Shown piece by piece: positions 49,760 through 59,552 of a stretch of DNA of 64,000 nt. The notes under the pieces were generated by a model. It was not told the origin of the DNA, did no database searches, and saw only the letters and a program-made list of their open reading frames with translations. Source of the DNA: Christensenellaceae bacterium (GTDB taxonomy: Bacteria; Bacillota; Clostridia; Christensenellales; Aristaeellaceae); the NCBI GenBank assembly GCA_012518615.1, contig JAAYRU010000053.1, positions 62,001-126,000 on the forward strand. Reading direction: 5' to 3'. Position numbers and translations under genes: made by a program. Positions within the stretch are counted from its first letter, which is position 1, and every line of letters begins with the position of its first letter.

Positions 49760-52700
49760 TTATAAAAAATCGAATAATGAAATCTGATTACTTGCGGCTA
49801 TGCTGCTAAGCGCGCCGCAATTTCTAAGCAGCTCAACCCCGGTAACAGTAACCTTTGTGCGGTTTTGCAAGTCCTCTACCGATATAAAGGGCGTGCTGCG
49901 CTCTGCTATTATGCTGTTTGCAGCCTGCTCTCCAAAGCCGCTAAGCGATGTAAAGGGGCAGCGGAGCGCTCCATCTTCTATTACAAAGCGAGTAGCTTCA
50001 CTTTTATATAAATCAACAGGGAGGAACTTATAACCCCTTGATACCATTTCTATTACTACTTCAAGCGCTGTTATTTCGTCCTTATCTTTTCCGGTTTGCT
50101 CTTTAGGGTCCATATTCTTGCGCTCTGAAAGCATATGTTTTAAGTATTCCCTATCTACGAGCATAGTTTCAGAGTTAAAAGCGCCGCAGCGTATGCTAAA
50201 ATAGGCACAGTAGTATTCAAGAGGATAATAGAGCTTAAACCACGCAATCCTTAGCGCCATTATTACATATGCAACCGCATGCCCCTTGGGGAACAGATAG
50301 CCTATCTTTTTACAGCTCTGTATGAACCAATCCGGCACGCCATTTTCCTTCATCACGCTTTCCATTTCGGGGTTGCTTTTAAGCTTTTTGCCCTTGCGTA
50401 CATCTTCCATTATATCAAATGCCATTTTCGCCTCAACACCAACGCTTATGAGGTAGTTCATTATATCGTCCCTTATACATATGCATTCTTTAAGGGTGGC
50501 GGTATCGCTGAGTATTATATCCTTGGCATTTCCAAGCCACACATCCGTTCCATGCGATAGCCCAGATATGCGTATAAGTTCCTCCATTGTCTTAGGCTTA
50601 GTATCCTGTAGCATCTGCCTTACAAAGGGAGTACCAAATTCCGGCACGCCAAGGGTACCTGTTTCGCAGTCTATATCTTCTACGTTAACACCCAAAGCCT
50701 CAGGGGATGTAAAAAGGCTTAAGACTTTTTCATCATCCAGAGGTATATCCGCATAGTGTACGCCCGTCAGCTTTTCAAGCACATATATCATAGTAGGGTC
50801 ATCATGCCCTAGGACATCCAGCTTTACTAAAATATCGTGCATGGAGTTAAAATCAAAATGCGTGGTTACTATGCCAAGTCCGCTTCTGTCAGCCGGGTGC
50901 TGAACCGCGGTAAAATTATATATCTCATATTCTTTGGGTACTATAACCATGCCGCCGGGGTGTTGCCCCGTAGTGCGTTTAACGCCTACGCAGCCGCTTG
51001 CTAGGCGCTCTACCTCGGCTGAGGGAGCCTCCCTTTCAATTGCTCTTAGGTATTTAAGCGCTAGACCATAGGCGGTTTTATCCTGAAGCGTACCTATGGT
51101 ACCTGCCCTAAATACATTACCCTTGCCGAAAAGCTCTTCCACATAGGCATGCGCCCTTGCCTGATACTCACCTGAAAAATTAAGGTCTATATCCGGCACC
51201 TTATCGCCCTTAAAACCAAGGAACACTTCAAAGGGTATGTCAAAGCCATCCTTTAGCAGCTTTTCCCCACATTCGGGACAGTTATTATCCGGAAGGTCAA
51301 CGCCTACCTTGTACTGCTTATCTACATCAAAATAGGCTTTGCGGCATCTAGCGCACCTATAGTGAGCGGACAGAGGATTTACCTCTGTTATCCCGCATAG
51401 TGTTGCAACAAGTGATGAGCCCACAGAGCCACGGCTGCCTACTACATAACCATCGGAGAGCGATTTTTCGACCAACAAAGTTGCTATCCTATATAGCGTA
51501 GCATAGCCATAGCCTATTATTGCGTTCAGTTCTTTATTAAGCCTATCCTCTATAAGTTTTGGAAGTTCATCGCCATATAGCTCATGGGCTTTTTGCATTG
51601 TTAAATCACGTACCTCATCCTCTGCATTTTCCCATGTAGGCGCGAACGTAGTCTTACCTTCGGGATGCTCAGGATACAGGCTTATTTCCTCAACCTGCTG
51701 CGCTATTATCTTAGGATTAGTAATAACTATTTCCCTAGCCTTGTCTTCTCCAAGATAGGAAAATTCCTTTAACATTTCCTCTGTAGTTCTAAAATGAAGT
51801 TCAGGCTGTATTTGAAAGTCACGCATATTCTGACCACAATGAAGTATGCTCCTATACACCGCATCTTCAGGGTTAAGGTAATGCACATCGCCCGTTGCGA
51901 CTACGGGTTTGTTGTTCTTTTCTCCAAGCTCAATTATTTTTCTATTTATTCTGTGCAGCTCTTCCCTATCCTCAACTTCGCCACTTTCAAGCAACAATAC
52001 ATGGTTGCCATCAGGCTGTATCTCTAGATAATCATAGAACTCTACCAATTTATCAAGATGTGAATCTTCTGCATTATCTAATATCGCCCTAAAAATTTCA
52101 CCTTCCTCACAAGCTGAGCCTATAATCAAGCCTTCCCTATGATGCATTATCTCTTCCTTAGGTACAAGAGGTACATTTCTAAAATGCTCAATATGAGAAA
52201 GCGTAACTATGCGGTTAAGGTTCTCCATACCCTCTCTGTTTTTAGCAAGCAGTACCACATGCCTTCTCTGCGTTTTTACATAGCCCTTTATAAAATTATC
52301 TATATCGTCTATGGTTTCAACACCCATATTGCTTATTTCTCTAAGCATTATAAGCAGGCATTTGGCAGTAGCCTTGGCATCGTTCACAGCCCTGTGTGCA
52401 TTTTTAAGCGAAACGCCAAGGTGCCGACATAGCGTAACCAGCCTATACCTCGGAAGCTCCGGGTATAGCTTTTGCGCCATGGCAAGGGTATCAAGCACCG
52501 TTCCATCAAAGCTCATATTAAGGCGTTTAAGCTCGCTATAGAGCATTCCCGCATCAAACTTTGCATTATGCGCAGCTATAGGGTTATCCCCTACAAACTC
52601 TAAAAACTTAGGCAGTATTTCCGCTGCCTTGGGAGCGTCTTTAAGCATTGCGTCTGTAATGCCTGTAAGCTTAACTATCTCTTGGCTGAGCGGTTTTTCA

Positions 52701-54085
52701 GGATTTACAAAGCTTGAAAAGGTATCGACTACCCTTCCGTCCGCAATTTTAACAGCGCCTATCTCTGTAATACGCTCAATATTGGTATTAAGACCTGTTG
52801 TTTCAAAGTCTACAACTACAATAGGGCTGTTTATGCTCTCCCCGCTTGCGCCCTTTACTATGCTACCCTCCTGTATCATATAGGCTTCAAGACCGGGTAT
52901 AAGTTTAATATTGTGTTTCTGTGCGGCAGAAAACGCCTGAGGGAATGCTTGCACAACCCCTGAATCCGTTATAGCTATGGCTGAATGCCCCCATTTTGCC
53001 GCGGTTTCTATAAGCTTTTCCGCGGACACGGTGGCATCCATATTGCTCATCTGGGTATGGGCATGAAGTTCTATGCGTTTTTCAGAAGAATTATCCATCC
53101 TCTTTTCTATCTCATAGCGCATTATATCCCTTGCCATTATAACAAGTTCTCCGCGCTCAAAATTATCCTTTTCGCAGCTTCCCCTTACTTTTACGCCCTC
53201 TCCAACAACTATGCTGTTAATAACCTCTTCAACTTTTTCGGCATTATCAAGGCTTATATTTTCAGAAAAAGCACCTCCGCCTCTTCTAGTAAGGCGCAGA
53301 AATATCTTGCATTTTATAGAGCTTGTATTATCAGTTATGATAAAGCTTAACAGCACCATCTCCCCGCCGCGTATATCAGTGCGCTCCTTTTGTATAACTT
53401 CACCTTGCACTACTACTATTCCGCTAACTTCGTTGAGGGAAGCAATATCCATAGCTTCTTCCTTTATCTTCTTGCCCTTAATGCAGTTGGACTTCTTTTT
53501 GCTTGTATACTGCCTGTTATCCTCCTGTTTTAGAAGGTATTTTTTTTTGCGCTCCCTCTCCTGCTTTCTTTTTTGCTCAATATTTTCAAGCCTTTGGGCT
53601 GCATCCCCCCTGAGGCGCAGATGAAACTGAGGTCTTATATGAAACACATGCTCAGCGGCATCCGTTAGCATACTTGAAACATTGTTTTGGTTAAGATAAG
53701 CAAGGGAAAATTCATCAGGCGCTTCTAGAGATATTCCATCAAGATGCGGGCTCCAAATAATATCCTTTACCCATGATACTATTGCAGGAAACTTCCTAAT
53801 AAGGTAACCAGTAAATATATCTGAATACTTTTCAGGTTCATTTAAAAAATGCTGCGCTGAATTTGGCGATGCTGTTCTAAGCGATACCGCCATTCCGGGC
53901 AGGAGCTTTTTAATAGCTTTTTTTATATTAAGAAAGTTTTCTTCCCTTATAGGTTCATCTGAGAGGAGAAATACCGTTACGTGCCTTTTCTTTTTGTTAT
54001 AATGCAGCTTATCGAGCTTTAGTCTACCAGATAGTTCCGGTAATTGTTCGTATATATATTCAAGCAGTTTATTATCATTACTCAT
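49760..54085 (-). CDS. polC: DNA polymerase III alpha subunit, Gram-positive type (PolC)
   Basis: PolC is the replicative polymerase of low-GC Gram-positive bacteria. The 1441-residue protein shows an N-terminal domain, an OB-fold (about 220-330), a PHP domain starting at ELHAHTQMSNMDATVSAEKL, an inserted proofreading exonuclease with DFETTGLNTN, the zinc motif CARCRK...CPEC, and the polymerase core with FKGDKVPDIDLNFSGEYQ. ATG at 54085 follows GAGGGAAATA; an upstream in-frame start (54097) is possible. It overlaps the end of ispG by eight bases. The length is normal for the family. Confidence 0.98.
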   Translation of the reverse strand: MSNDNKLLEYIYEQLPELSGRLKLDKLHYNKKKRHVTVFLLSDEPIREENFLNIKKAIKKLLPGMAVSLRTASPNSAQHFLNEPEKYSDIFTGYLIRKFPAIVSWVKDIIWSPHLDGISLEAPDEFSLAYLNQNNVSSMLTDAAEHVFHIRPQFHLRLRGDAAQRLENIEQKRKQERERKKKYLLKQEDNRQYTSKKKSNCIKGKKIKEEAMDIASLNEVSGIVVVQGEVIQKERTDIRGGEMVLLSFIITDNTSSIKCKIFLRLTRRGGGAFSENISLDNAEKVEEVINSIVVGEGVKVRGSCEKDNFERGELVIMARDIMRYEIEKRMDNSSEKRIELHAHTQMSNMDATVSAEKLIETAAKWGHSAIAITDSGVVQAFPQAFSAAQKHNIKLIPGLEAYMIQEGSIVKGASGESINSPIVVVDFETTGLNTNIERITEIGAVKIADGRVVDTFSSFVNPEKPLSQEIVKLTGITDAMLKDAPKAAEILPKFLEFVGDNPIAAHNAKFDAGMLYSELKRLNMSFDGTVLDTLAMAQKLYPELPRYRLVTLCRHLGVSLKNAHRAVNDAKATAKCLLIMLREISNMGVETIDDIDNFIKGYVKTQRRHVVLLAKNREGMENLNRIVTLSHIEHFRNVPLVPKEEIMHHREGLIIGSACEEGEIFRAILDNAEDSHLDKLVEFYDYLEIQPDGNHVLLLESGEVEDREELHRINRKIIELGEKNNKPVVATGDVHYLNPEDAVYRSILHCGQNMRDFQIQPELHFRTTEEMLKEFSYLGEDKAREIVITNPKIIAQQVEEISLYPEHPEGKTTFAPTWENAEDEVRDLTMQKAHELYGDELPKLIEDRLNKELNAIIGYGYATLYRIATLLVEKSLSDGYVVGSRGSVGSSLVATLCGITEVNPLSAHYRCARCRKAYFDVDKQYKVGVDLPDNNCPECGEKLLKDGFDIPFEVFLGFKGDKVPDIDLNFSGEYQARAHAYVEELFGKGNVFRAGTIGTLQDKTAYGLALKYLRAIEREAPSAEVERLASGCVGVKRTTGQHPGGMVIVPKEYEIYNFTAVQHPADRSGLGIVTTHFDFNSMHDILVKLDVLGHDDPTMIYVLEKLTGVHYADIPLDDEKVLSLFTSPEALGVNVEDIDCETGTLGVPEFGTPFVRQMLQDTKPKTMEELIRISGLSHGTDVWLGNAKDIILSDTATLKECICIRDDIMNYLISVGVEAKMAFDIMEDVRKGKKLKSNPEMESVMKENGVPDWFIQSCKKIGYLFPKGHAVAYVIMALRIAWFKLYYPLEYYCAYFSIRCGAFNSETMLVDREYLKHMLSERKNMDPKEQTGKDKDEITALEVVIEMVSRGYKFLPVDLYKSEATRFVIEDGALRCPFTSLSGFGEQAANSIIAERSTPFISVEDLQNRTKVTVTGVELLRNCGALSSIAASNQISLFDFL

Positions 54086-55136
54086 TATTTCCCTCATTTT
54101 GTTTATGCCATATATCAAGTGTGCTTAAAAGCTCTCCCACATAATTATCCTCTATTTTGCGAGAAAATTTTCCGTCAACATATAGTGCAGCACTGCCTTT
54201 GCCGCCACACAAGGCAATATCCGCACCCTTAGCTTCGCCAGGGCCGTTCACCACACAGCCCATTATGGCAATCTTTACATTATAATCTATATGTTCAGTT
54301 TTTTGTTCTACTTCCCTTGCAATTTTTTCAACATCTATATTGGTGCGCCCGCAAGTTGGGCAAACTATAAGTTCAACACCTTTGCGCAAGTTAAGCGCCT
54401 TTAATATATCCATTGCCGCCTTTGCTTCGGGTATAGGAGACCCTGCAAGAGACACCCTTATGGTATCACCTATACCGTCAAGCAGCAGGCTGCCTATGCC
54501 TATTGCGGATTTTATAGTTCCACGCCCCGGAAGACCGGATTCTGTAACCCCTAAATGCAGTGGATATGGAAAGCTATCATAGGCAAGCCTAGTAGCTTTT
54601 ACCATGTTTTCAACATCGCTAGATTTTATAGACAGCACTATATCATAGAAGCCGCATTCCTCAAGTAATGTTATATGCCTTCTTGCGCTCTCCACCATAG
54701 CCTTTGGGCTTGCGCCGCCAAAAGCCCTATATACATCTTCCGGTATAGAACCGGAATTTACGCCTATTCTTATTGGTATACCGTGCATTTTTGCACAGTC
54801 GGCAAGTAGAGCAACATCCTCTTTTCTCTGTATATTGCCGGGGTTTATGCGGAGCTTATGTATGCCATTTTCCACTGTTTTAATAGCAAGCCTTGCATCA
54901 AAATGAACATCAGCAACAAGCGGTACAGGGCTTTTATCCACAAGCTTCTTTACAGCTTCTGCCGCCTCAACATTATATACAGATACACGCACTATATCAC
55001 AGCCTGCTTTATAAAGGCTTTCAATTTGACTGAGCGTTGAATTTACATCCTCAGTCTTAGTATTTGTCATGGACTGCACGCTGATTGGCGCGCCTCCACC
55101 TATTTTTACATTACCTATACTTACTTGATTTTTCAT
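54078..55136 (-). CDS. ispG: 4-Hydroxy-3-methylbut-2-enyl diphosphate synthase IspG (GcpE)
   Basis: IspG converts methylerythritol cyclodiphosphate to hydroxymethylbutenyl diphosphate in the MEP isoprenoid pathway, with a [4Fe-4S] cluster. The 352-residue protein has the N-terminal VQSMTNTKTEDVNSTLSQIE, the barrel motif LRINPGNI, and the cluster cysteines in CPTCGRT and GCVVNGPGEAKGAD. It lies between rseP (four bases upstream) and polC in a compact minus-strand operon. Dxr two genes upstream belongs to the same pathway. Confidence 0.98.
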   Translation of the reverse strand: MKNQVSIGNVKIGGGAPISVQSMTNTKTEDVNSTLSQIESLYKAGCDIVRVSVYNVEAAEAVKKLVDKSPVPLVADVHFDARLAIKTVENGIHKLRINPGNIQRKEDVALLADCAKMHGIPIRIGVNSGSIPEDVYRAFGGASPKAMVESARRHITLLEECGFYDIVLSIKSSDVENMVKATRLAYDSFPYPLHLGVTESGLPGRGTIKSAIGIGSLLLDGIGDTIRVSLAGSPIPEAKAAMDILKALNLRKGVELIVCPTCGRTNIDVEKIAREVEQKTEHIDYNVKIAIMGCVVNGPGEAKGADIALCGGKGSAALYVDGKFSRKIEDNYVGELLSTLDIWHKQNEGNNE

Positions 55137-55140
55137 TTCA

Positions 55141-56217
55141 CTAAAACAGCCTGAATATATCCCGCATGGTTATAAATATGAGTAGGCCGAACAAAAGTAT
55201 CATGCCTGTTGCGTGTATATACGCTTCGTTTTTTACGGGTTTGCCTCTTATCCATTCGTAAATTAAAAACAACGCGCGACTACCGTCAAGCCCGGGGAAA
55301 GGGAATAGGTTTATTATACCTAGGTTTATTGAAATCAATATTAGCATAGATGGATACACCATATAAGAAGATCTCTGGCTTTCCTTTACTATTGCATCGG
55401 TAACGCCTACTATGCCGCTCAATTCCTCAAAACCTTCGCCGCGAGTAATAAGCCCGCGGAAGCCGTCTATTATAGCCCCTCCAGCACCTTTGCAGAGCCT
55501 ATAGGCAGAGCTTATTACTTCCCCAAAGCTACCCCTTACCACCTCCGTTGGCGCATAGATATTTACAACTATGCCCATCATATAGCGCCTATCCGTGCTG
55601 CTGTAAAGCGGCCTTATCAAAAGCTTTTCCTCGCGAGCATTGTTCCCATAGCCCCTTTCTACTATTATTTCAAGCGGGGCATTGTTTTTTTCGGCGTGCC
55701 TATCCACTATAGTTGATAAATTATTTGAAAGCTCCTCGCCGTTTATGCTTAGTATCTTATCCCCTACTTTCATTCCGCCCGCCTCCGCAGGACTGCCTGA
55801 ATTTACGCTTTGTACCGTGGTTTCATATGAGCCTACAATTTTAGGCACGCCGCTAAACTGAAACACCAGCACAGCAACAAAAAAAGCAAGCATAATATTC
55901 ATTATGGAACCCATCGATACAGTGAACAGCCTTTTTGAGGGGTGATAGTTTTTAAACGCCCTTGGGTCATCCTTTTCTTTTTCGTCCACATCGTCCTCGC
56001 CATAGAACATACAATAACCACCCATAGGTATTATGCGTATGAAGAACTTAGTATCGTATTTTTTGCTGTTCCATGAGGCGATTTGAGGACCAAAGCCTAT
56101 GGCAAACTCTTTAACAGGTATACCTGAGAGCCTTGCAGCTAAAAAATGCCCCAATTCATGTACGCATATCATTATGCCGAACATAAGCACGGCAAGCAGT
56201 ATATAAAAAATAGTCAT
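55141..56217 (-). CDS. rseP: Site-2 intramembrane protease RseP
   Basis: The 358-residue membrane metalloprotease cleaves transmembrane regulators such as anti-sigma factors and signal peptides. The zinc motif is HELGH at residues 20-24 in the first membrane helix, and the third ligand is in INLFPFPGLDGSRALFLI. One PDZ domain lies between (about 130-210, with GSPAEAGGMKVGDKILSING). The position between dxr and ispG is typical of Firmicutes. Four or five membrane segments are visible. Confidence 0.97.
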   Translation of the reverse strand: MTIFYILLAVLMFGIMICVHELGHFLAARLSGIPVKEFAIGFGPQIASWNSKKYDTKFFIRIIPMGGYCMFYGEDDVDEKEKDDPRAFKNYHPSKRLFTVSMGSIMNIMLAFFVAVLVFQFSGVPKIVGSYETTVQSVNSGSPAEAGGMKVGDKILSINGEELSNNLSTIVDRHAEKNNAPLEIIVERGYGNNAREEKLLIRPLYSSTDRRYMMGIVVNIYAPTEVVRGSFGEVISSAYRLCKGAGGAIIDGFRGLITRGEGFEELSGIVGVTDAIVKESQRSSYMVYPSMLILISINLGIINLFPFPGLDGSRALFLIYEWIRGKPVKNEAYIHATGMILLFGLLIFITMRDIFRLF

Positions 56218-56227
56218 ATTACCTCCG

Positions 56228-57376
56228 TCAGTTTATAGAATCTATGTACTCTGAAGCTCTGCACCTTGCCCAATTATCTGCATATATTATTTCATCTGCG
56301 TTTTTCGCCTTTGGCAATTCCTTGCTTAGCACATATTTTACAGTATCGGCTATGTTTAAAAAGCCTATTTTACCATTTAAAAAAGCTTCAACCGCAATTT
56401 CATTAGCTGCATTTAGCACACATGGAGCGCTGCCTCCAAGGCGCAGAGCATCATAAGCCAAGGCTATGGAGGGAAAGCACTCTGTATCCGGCTTTTCAAA
56501 ATGAAGTGTATGAATATCCGCTAGATTAAGCCTTTCTGAAACCGCCCCCATGCGCACGGGATAGAACATGGCGTACATTATGCTTGTTCGCATATCTGGA
56601 ACGCCAAGCTGCGCCATTACAGCAAAATCCTTATATTCTACCATCGAATGCACTATGCTTTCAGGGTGTACTAGCACATCTATCTGCGAAGGCTCAGCCG
56701 AAAAAAGCCATTTGGCTTCTATTATCTCAAGCGCCTTGTTGAACATGCTGGCAGAATCTATGGTGATTTTTTTACCCATATCCCAAGTTGGATGTTTTAG
56801 TGCATCTTCAGGGCGTACATTTTGCATTTCTTTAATAGACCAAGTTCTAAACGGACCACCTGAAGCCGTCAGTATAAGGCTGTTAAATGCATTATCCTTT
56901 GCTCCAAGTAAACACTGATGTATTGCAGAATGCTCACTATCTATGGGTATTAGATTAGCATTTTCTGAAAACAAATCGCATTTTGGCATTATAATATTGC
57001 CACCTGCAACTATGGTTTCCTTATTGGCAAGAAGCACCCTTTTACCAGTATCTATTGCGTTTATAACAGCTTTAAGCGCAGACATGCCTACAACGGATAC
57101 AAGCACATCATCACACGGCACATCCCTTGTGATTTTTTCAAGCGCAGTTTCTCCAAAGTACCAGTTACAAAAACTTAAGTCTTCAGGTATTTGTACTTCG
57201 CCTGATGTAAGAGCCGCTGCACTGGGACGGTATTTTCTAACTAGGTTGAATAACTCCACAGCATTTGAATGAGCGCTTAGAGCTGAGATAGAAAACTTAT
57301 CCGGATATGCATCAACTATCGATAGCGCCTGGCTGCCTATTGAACCCGTGGTACCGAGTATAGCTATCTTGCGCAT
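56228..57376 (-). CDS. dxr: 1-Deoxy-D-xylulose 5-phosphate reductoisomerase
   Basis: Dxr converts deoxyxylulose 5-phosphate to methylerythritol 4-phosphate with NADPH, the first committed step of the MEP pathway and the target of fosmidomycin. The 382-residue protein has the nucleotide loop ILGTTGSIGSQAL at the start, LLANKETIVAGG, PIDSEHSAIHQCL with metal-binding acidic residues, and LTASGGPFR. The start ATG overlaps the cdsA stop by one base. It is followed by rseP after 10 bases. Confidence 0.98.
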   Translation of the reverse strand: MRKIAILGTTGSIGSQALSIVDAYPDKFSISALSAHSNAVELFNLVRKYRPSAAALTSGEVQIPEDLSFCNWYFGETALEKITRDVPCDDVLVSVVGMSALKAVINAIDTGKRVLLANKETIVAGGNIIMPKCDLFSENANLIPIDSEHSAIHQCLLGAKDNAFNSLILTASGGPFRTWSIKEMQNVRPEDALKHPTWDMGKKITIDSASMFNKALEIIEAKWLFSAEPSQIDVLVHPESIVHSMVEYKDFAVMAQLGVPDMRTSIMYAMFYPVRMGAVSERLNLADIHTLHFEKPDTECFPSIALAYDALRLGGSAPCVLNAANEIAVEAFLNGKIGFLNIADTVKYVLSKELPKAKNADEIIYADNWARCRASEYIDSIN

Positions 57377-58188
57377 TATAATGTTACCTGATATAAAAAT
57401 ATAAGCACAACTACAATCAGTATACTATCAAGCCTATCCATCATGCCGCCATGACCAGGGAAAATATGGCCGAAGTCCTTAACATTACAGTGCCGCTTAA
57501 TAAGAGATGCAAATAAATCGCCCACCTGCGCAAGTATTGCGCCAATAAAACCCAAAAGCAGAATGTGCCACCAAGGAGGGAGAGCTACATTTTGACTTAA
57601 TGCCACCAGATACACGACAATTGCACCAAGTACACCGGTCAAAAGCCCACCCAATGCGCCCTCCACAGTTTTATTAGGGCTTATCTGGGGTATCAGTTTG
57701 GTTTTCCCGTATTTAGTGCCTATATGGTATGCTCCCACATCGGTAGCGGCTGGGATTATAAACACAAGCCACATAAGCATTTTGCTAAGAGCTACATCCT
57801 GAATCCCTAAAAGACTCAACATACACAACCCAGGAAACAGAAGCATGTTCATAGGCAATAGAGATACCAGCATATCATCTATTTTAGGTTCACTCCTAAA
57901 CATTACTTGAACGCATATGGCGACAAACGCACAGAATACAAATACCGCTAAAAGATATAAACTGCTTTTGCTCTGTACAAAAGTAAATACAGGAATACCT
58001 ACTAAAAGCGCCACCCAGCTTGGAAGCCCAACAGGTCTATGACCGGCAAGCGAAAACGCATGTAGGAGCTCATAAAGAGCAACACAAAGCGCCCCTACCC
58101 ATAATAGAGAAAATACCCAGCCTCTCATTACAAGCGCAAATATCAGAATTAATGCAAGAAATACCCCAGTAATAGTGCGTTTTTTCAT
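57376..58188 (-). CDS. cdsA: Phosphatidate cytidylyltransferase CdsA
   Basis: CdsA makes CDP-diacylglycerol from phosphatidate and CTP for phospholipid synthesis. The 270-residue membrane protein has about seven or eight hydrophobic segments and the C-terminal signature KDFGHIFPGHGGMMDRLDS. Also visible is SPNKTVEGALGG in the middle. The start overlaps the uppS stop as ATGA, and the stop overlaps dxr, so translation of the three is coupled. Confidence 0.97.
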   Translation of the reverse strand: MKKRTITGVFLALILIFALVMRGWVFSLLWVGALCVALYELLHAFSLAGHRPVGLPSWVALLVGIPVFTFVQSKSSLYLLAVFVFCAFVAICVQVMFRSEPKIDDMLVSLLPMNMLLFPGLCMLSLLGIQDVALSKMLMWLVFIIPAATDVGAYHIGTKYGKTKLIPQISPNKTVEGALGGLLTGVLGAIVVYLVALSQNVALPPWWHILLLGFIGAILAQVGDLFASLIKRHCNVKDFGHIFPGHGGMMDRLDSILIVVVLIFLYQVTL

Positions 58189-58886
58189 AAATTTCTGCCC
58201 CCAAAGCGCCTTTCCCTTTTAGCAAAGGCTTGTAAATCGCTCTTGTACTCTTCCACAGTATATTCCGGCCAAAGGGTTTTTGGGAAAATCATCTCCGCAT
58301 ACGCACATTGATACAGCATAAAATTGCTTATTCGCATTTCCCCGCTTGTTCTAATAAGTAAATCCACAGGCGGCTGCCCTGCAGTATAGAGATGCTCCTC
58401 AAACATGGCTTCATCTATATCATCTACTGAAATCTTTTCTTCAAGCACCAGCTTAGATATAACCTTTACAGCGTCTAATATCTCGTCCTTTCCGCCGTAG
58501 TTAAGGGCAATGTTGAGCTGCATACCTATATTATCTGCGGTTGTATCCATACTAGCTTGCACGGTATCCCTTTGCCTTTTAGGAAGTCCTGAAATATCAC
58601 CCAGTATGCGTATACGCACATTGTTTTCATTTAGCTCATCTATTTCGGAAGTAAAATACTCAAGTATTAGCTGCATAAGAGCATTTACCTCTTGCTGAGA
58701 CCTATTCCAATTTTCAGTAGAAAAGGCGAAAAGGGATAGTACCTCTATGCCACTATCCGACGAATAGCGTATTATTTCCCTAAGCGTTTCAACGCCCTTT
58801 CTATGACCAAATGCAACGGAAAGAGCGTTCTTTTTTGCCCACCTGCCGTTTCCGTCCATAATTATAGCTACATGCCTAGGAAGCAT
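58185..58886 (-). CDS. uppS: Undecaprenyl diphosphate synthase
   Basis: UppS condenses isopentenyl diphosphates onto farnesyl diphosphate in cis, giving the C55 carrier for wall synthesis. The 233-residue protein has the catalytic IIMDGNGRWAKK at the start, with FGHRKGVETL, and the C-terminal DLLIRTSGEMRISNFMLYQ and ETWPEYT-like WPEYTVEEYKSDL. Its start overlaps the preceding small membrane protein gene by 11 bases. The same pathway depends on dxr and ispG downstream and UppP at the other end of the window. Confidence 0.98.
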   Translation of the reverse strand: MLPRHVAIIMDGNGRWAKKNALSVAFGHRKGVETLREIIRYSSDSGIEVLSLFAFSTENWNRSQQEVNALMQLILEYFTSEIDELNENNVRIRILGDISGLPKRQRDTVQASMDTTADNIGMQLNIALNYGGKDEILDAVKVISKLVLEEKISVDDIDEAMFEEHLYTAGQPPVDLLIRTSGEMRISNFMLYQCAYAEMIFPKTLWPEYTVEEYKSDLQAFAKRERRFGGRNL

Positions 58887-59340
58887 TGTTTGTATCCTCT
58901 CTTTTTGCAGATTGCAATTTAAGCTTGCGCCTTGTCTTCCAAAGCCTTAATGTAACAAACACCATTGATAATGCCAAAATAATTGAAGCAATCAACTGAC
59001 CTATGGCTGCCGCCGGAACAGGCTCAAGCGGCCAAGGCTCTATGAAAGTAGCAAGGCAGGCTCTAAACACCCATACTATTGTTAAAAAGGTATAGAACAC
59101 TAGGCTTTCAAAATTTGAAGAAAGTGAACTTTTCCCTAGAAAAATCAAAACTAAGCTGCTACCAAAAAGCAGGGCGGAAAAACAGTAGTTTGTATAATCT
59201 ATTCCGACAATAAGGTTTTCATATTGCATGGGAAGGTAGTCATACCAATTGTAAAGATGAGGTACAAAAAAGTGCCATAAGCCGGTCAACATACTAATTA
59301 CCAGAGTAACATAGTATATTATACTCGTTGCTTTTTTCAC
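58876..59340 (-). CDS. Uncharacterised four-helix membrane protein
   Basis: The 154-residue protein has four hydrophobic segments (about 5-22, 50-68, 78-97, 110-133), a short external loop with HLYNWYDYLPMQYENL, and a basic tail. It starts with GTG at 59340 after GGAGGAAAAACCCAA, overlapping the previous gene. I do not recognise a family with confidence. It is inserted between frr and uppS, which are adjacent in most related genomes, and is translationally coupled to both neighbours. A role in membrane or carrier-lipid metabolism is a guess from context. Confidence 0.7.
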   Translation of the reverse strand: MKKATSIIYYVTLVISMLTGLWHFFVPHLYNWYDYLPMQYENLIVGIDYTNYCFSALLFGSSLVLIFLGKSSLSSNFESLVFYTFLTIVWVFRACLATFIEPWPLEPVPAAAIGQLIASIILALSMVFVTLRLWKTRRKLKLQSAKREDTNNAS

Positions 59341-59552
59341 TTGGGTTTTTCCTCCATCTTAACAGGCTTATCCTTTAGAAAAAAGCACACATCAACAGCA
59401 TTGTTTTGTAGCCTAACTATATGCGCTTGCCTATCCACGCAGGCGGTATGCTCATCTCTTGAGTAAATATGGCGGATTTCAAGGTTCTCAATCTCTTTTT
59501 CAGATAGGCTACTCAACAGTTTTTCAAGCAGCATACCTATTAAAGCCGACAT
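59337..59552 (-). CDS. Uncharacterised 71-residue protein
   Basis: The protein has an N-terminal amphipathic helix ([20 protein letters not shown]) and a short beta-rich part with YSRDEHTACVDRQAHIVRLQ and two cysteines (38 and 55), then a charged end. No family is recognised and no membrane segment or signal is evident. GGAGG lies four bases before ATG, inside the end of frr, and the frr stop overlaps the start by one base. Its stop overlaps the next gene start. The tight coupling argues that it is a real gene. Confidence 0.65.
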   Translation of the reverse strand: MSALIGMLLEKLLSSLSEKEIENLEIRHIYSRDEHTACVDRQAHIVRLQNNAVDVCFFLKDKPVKMEEKPK

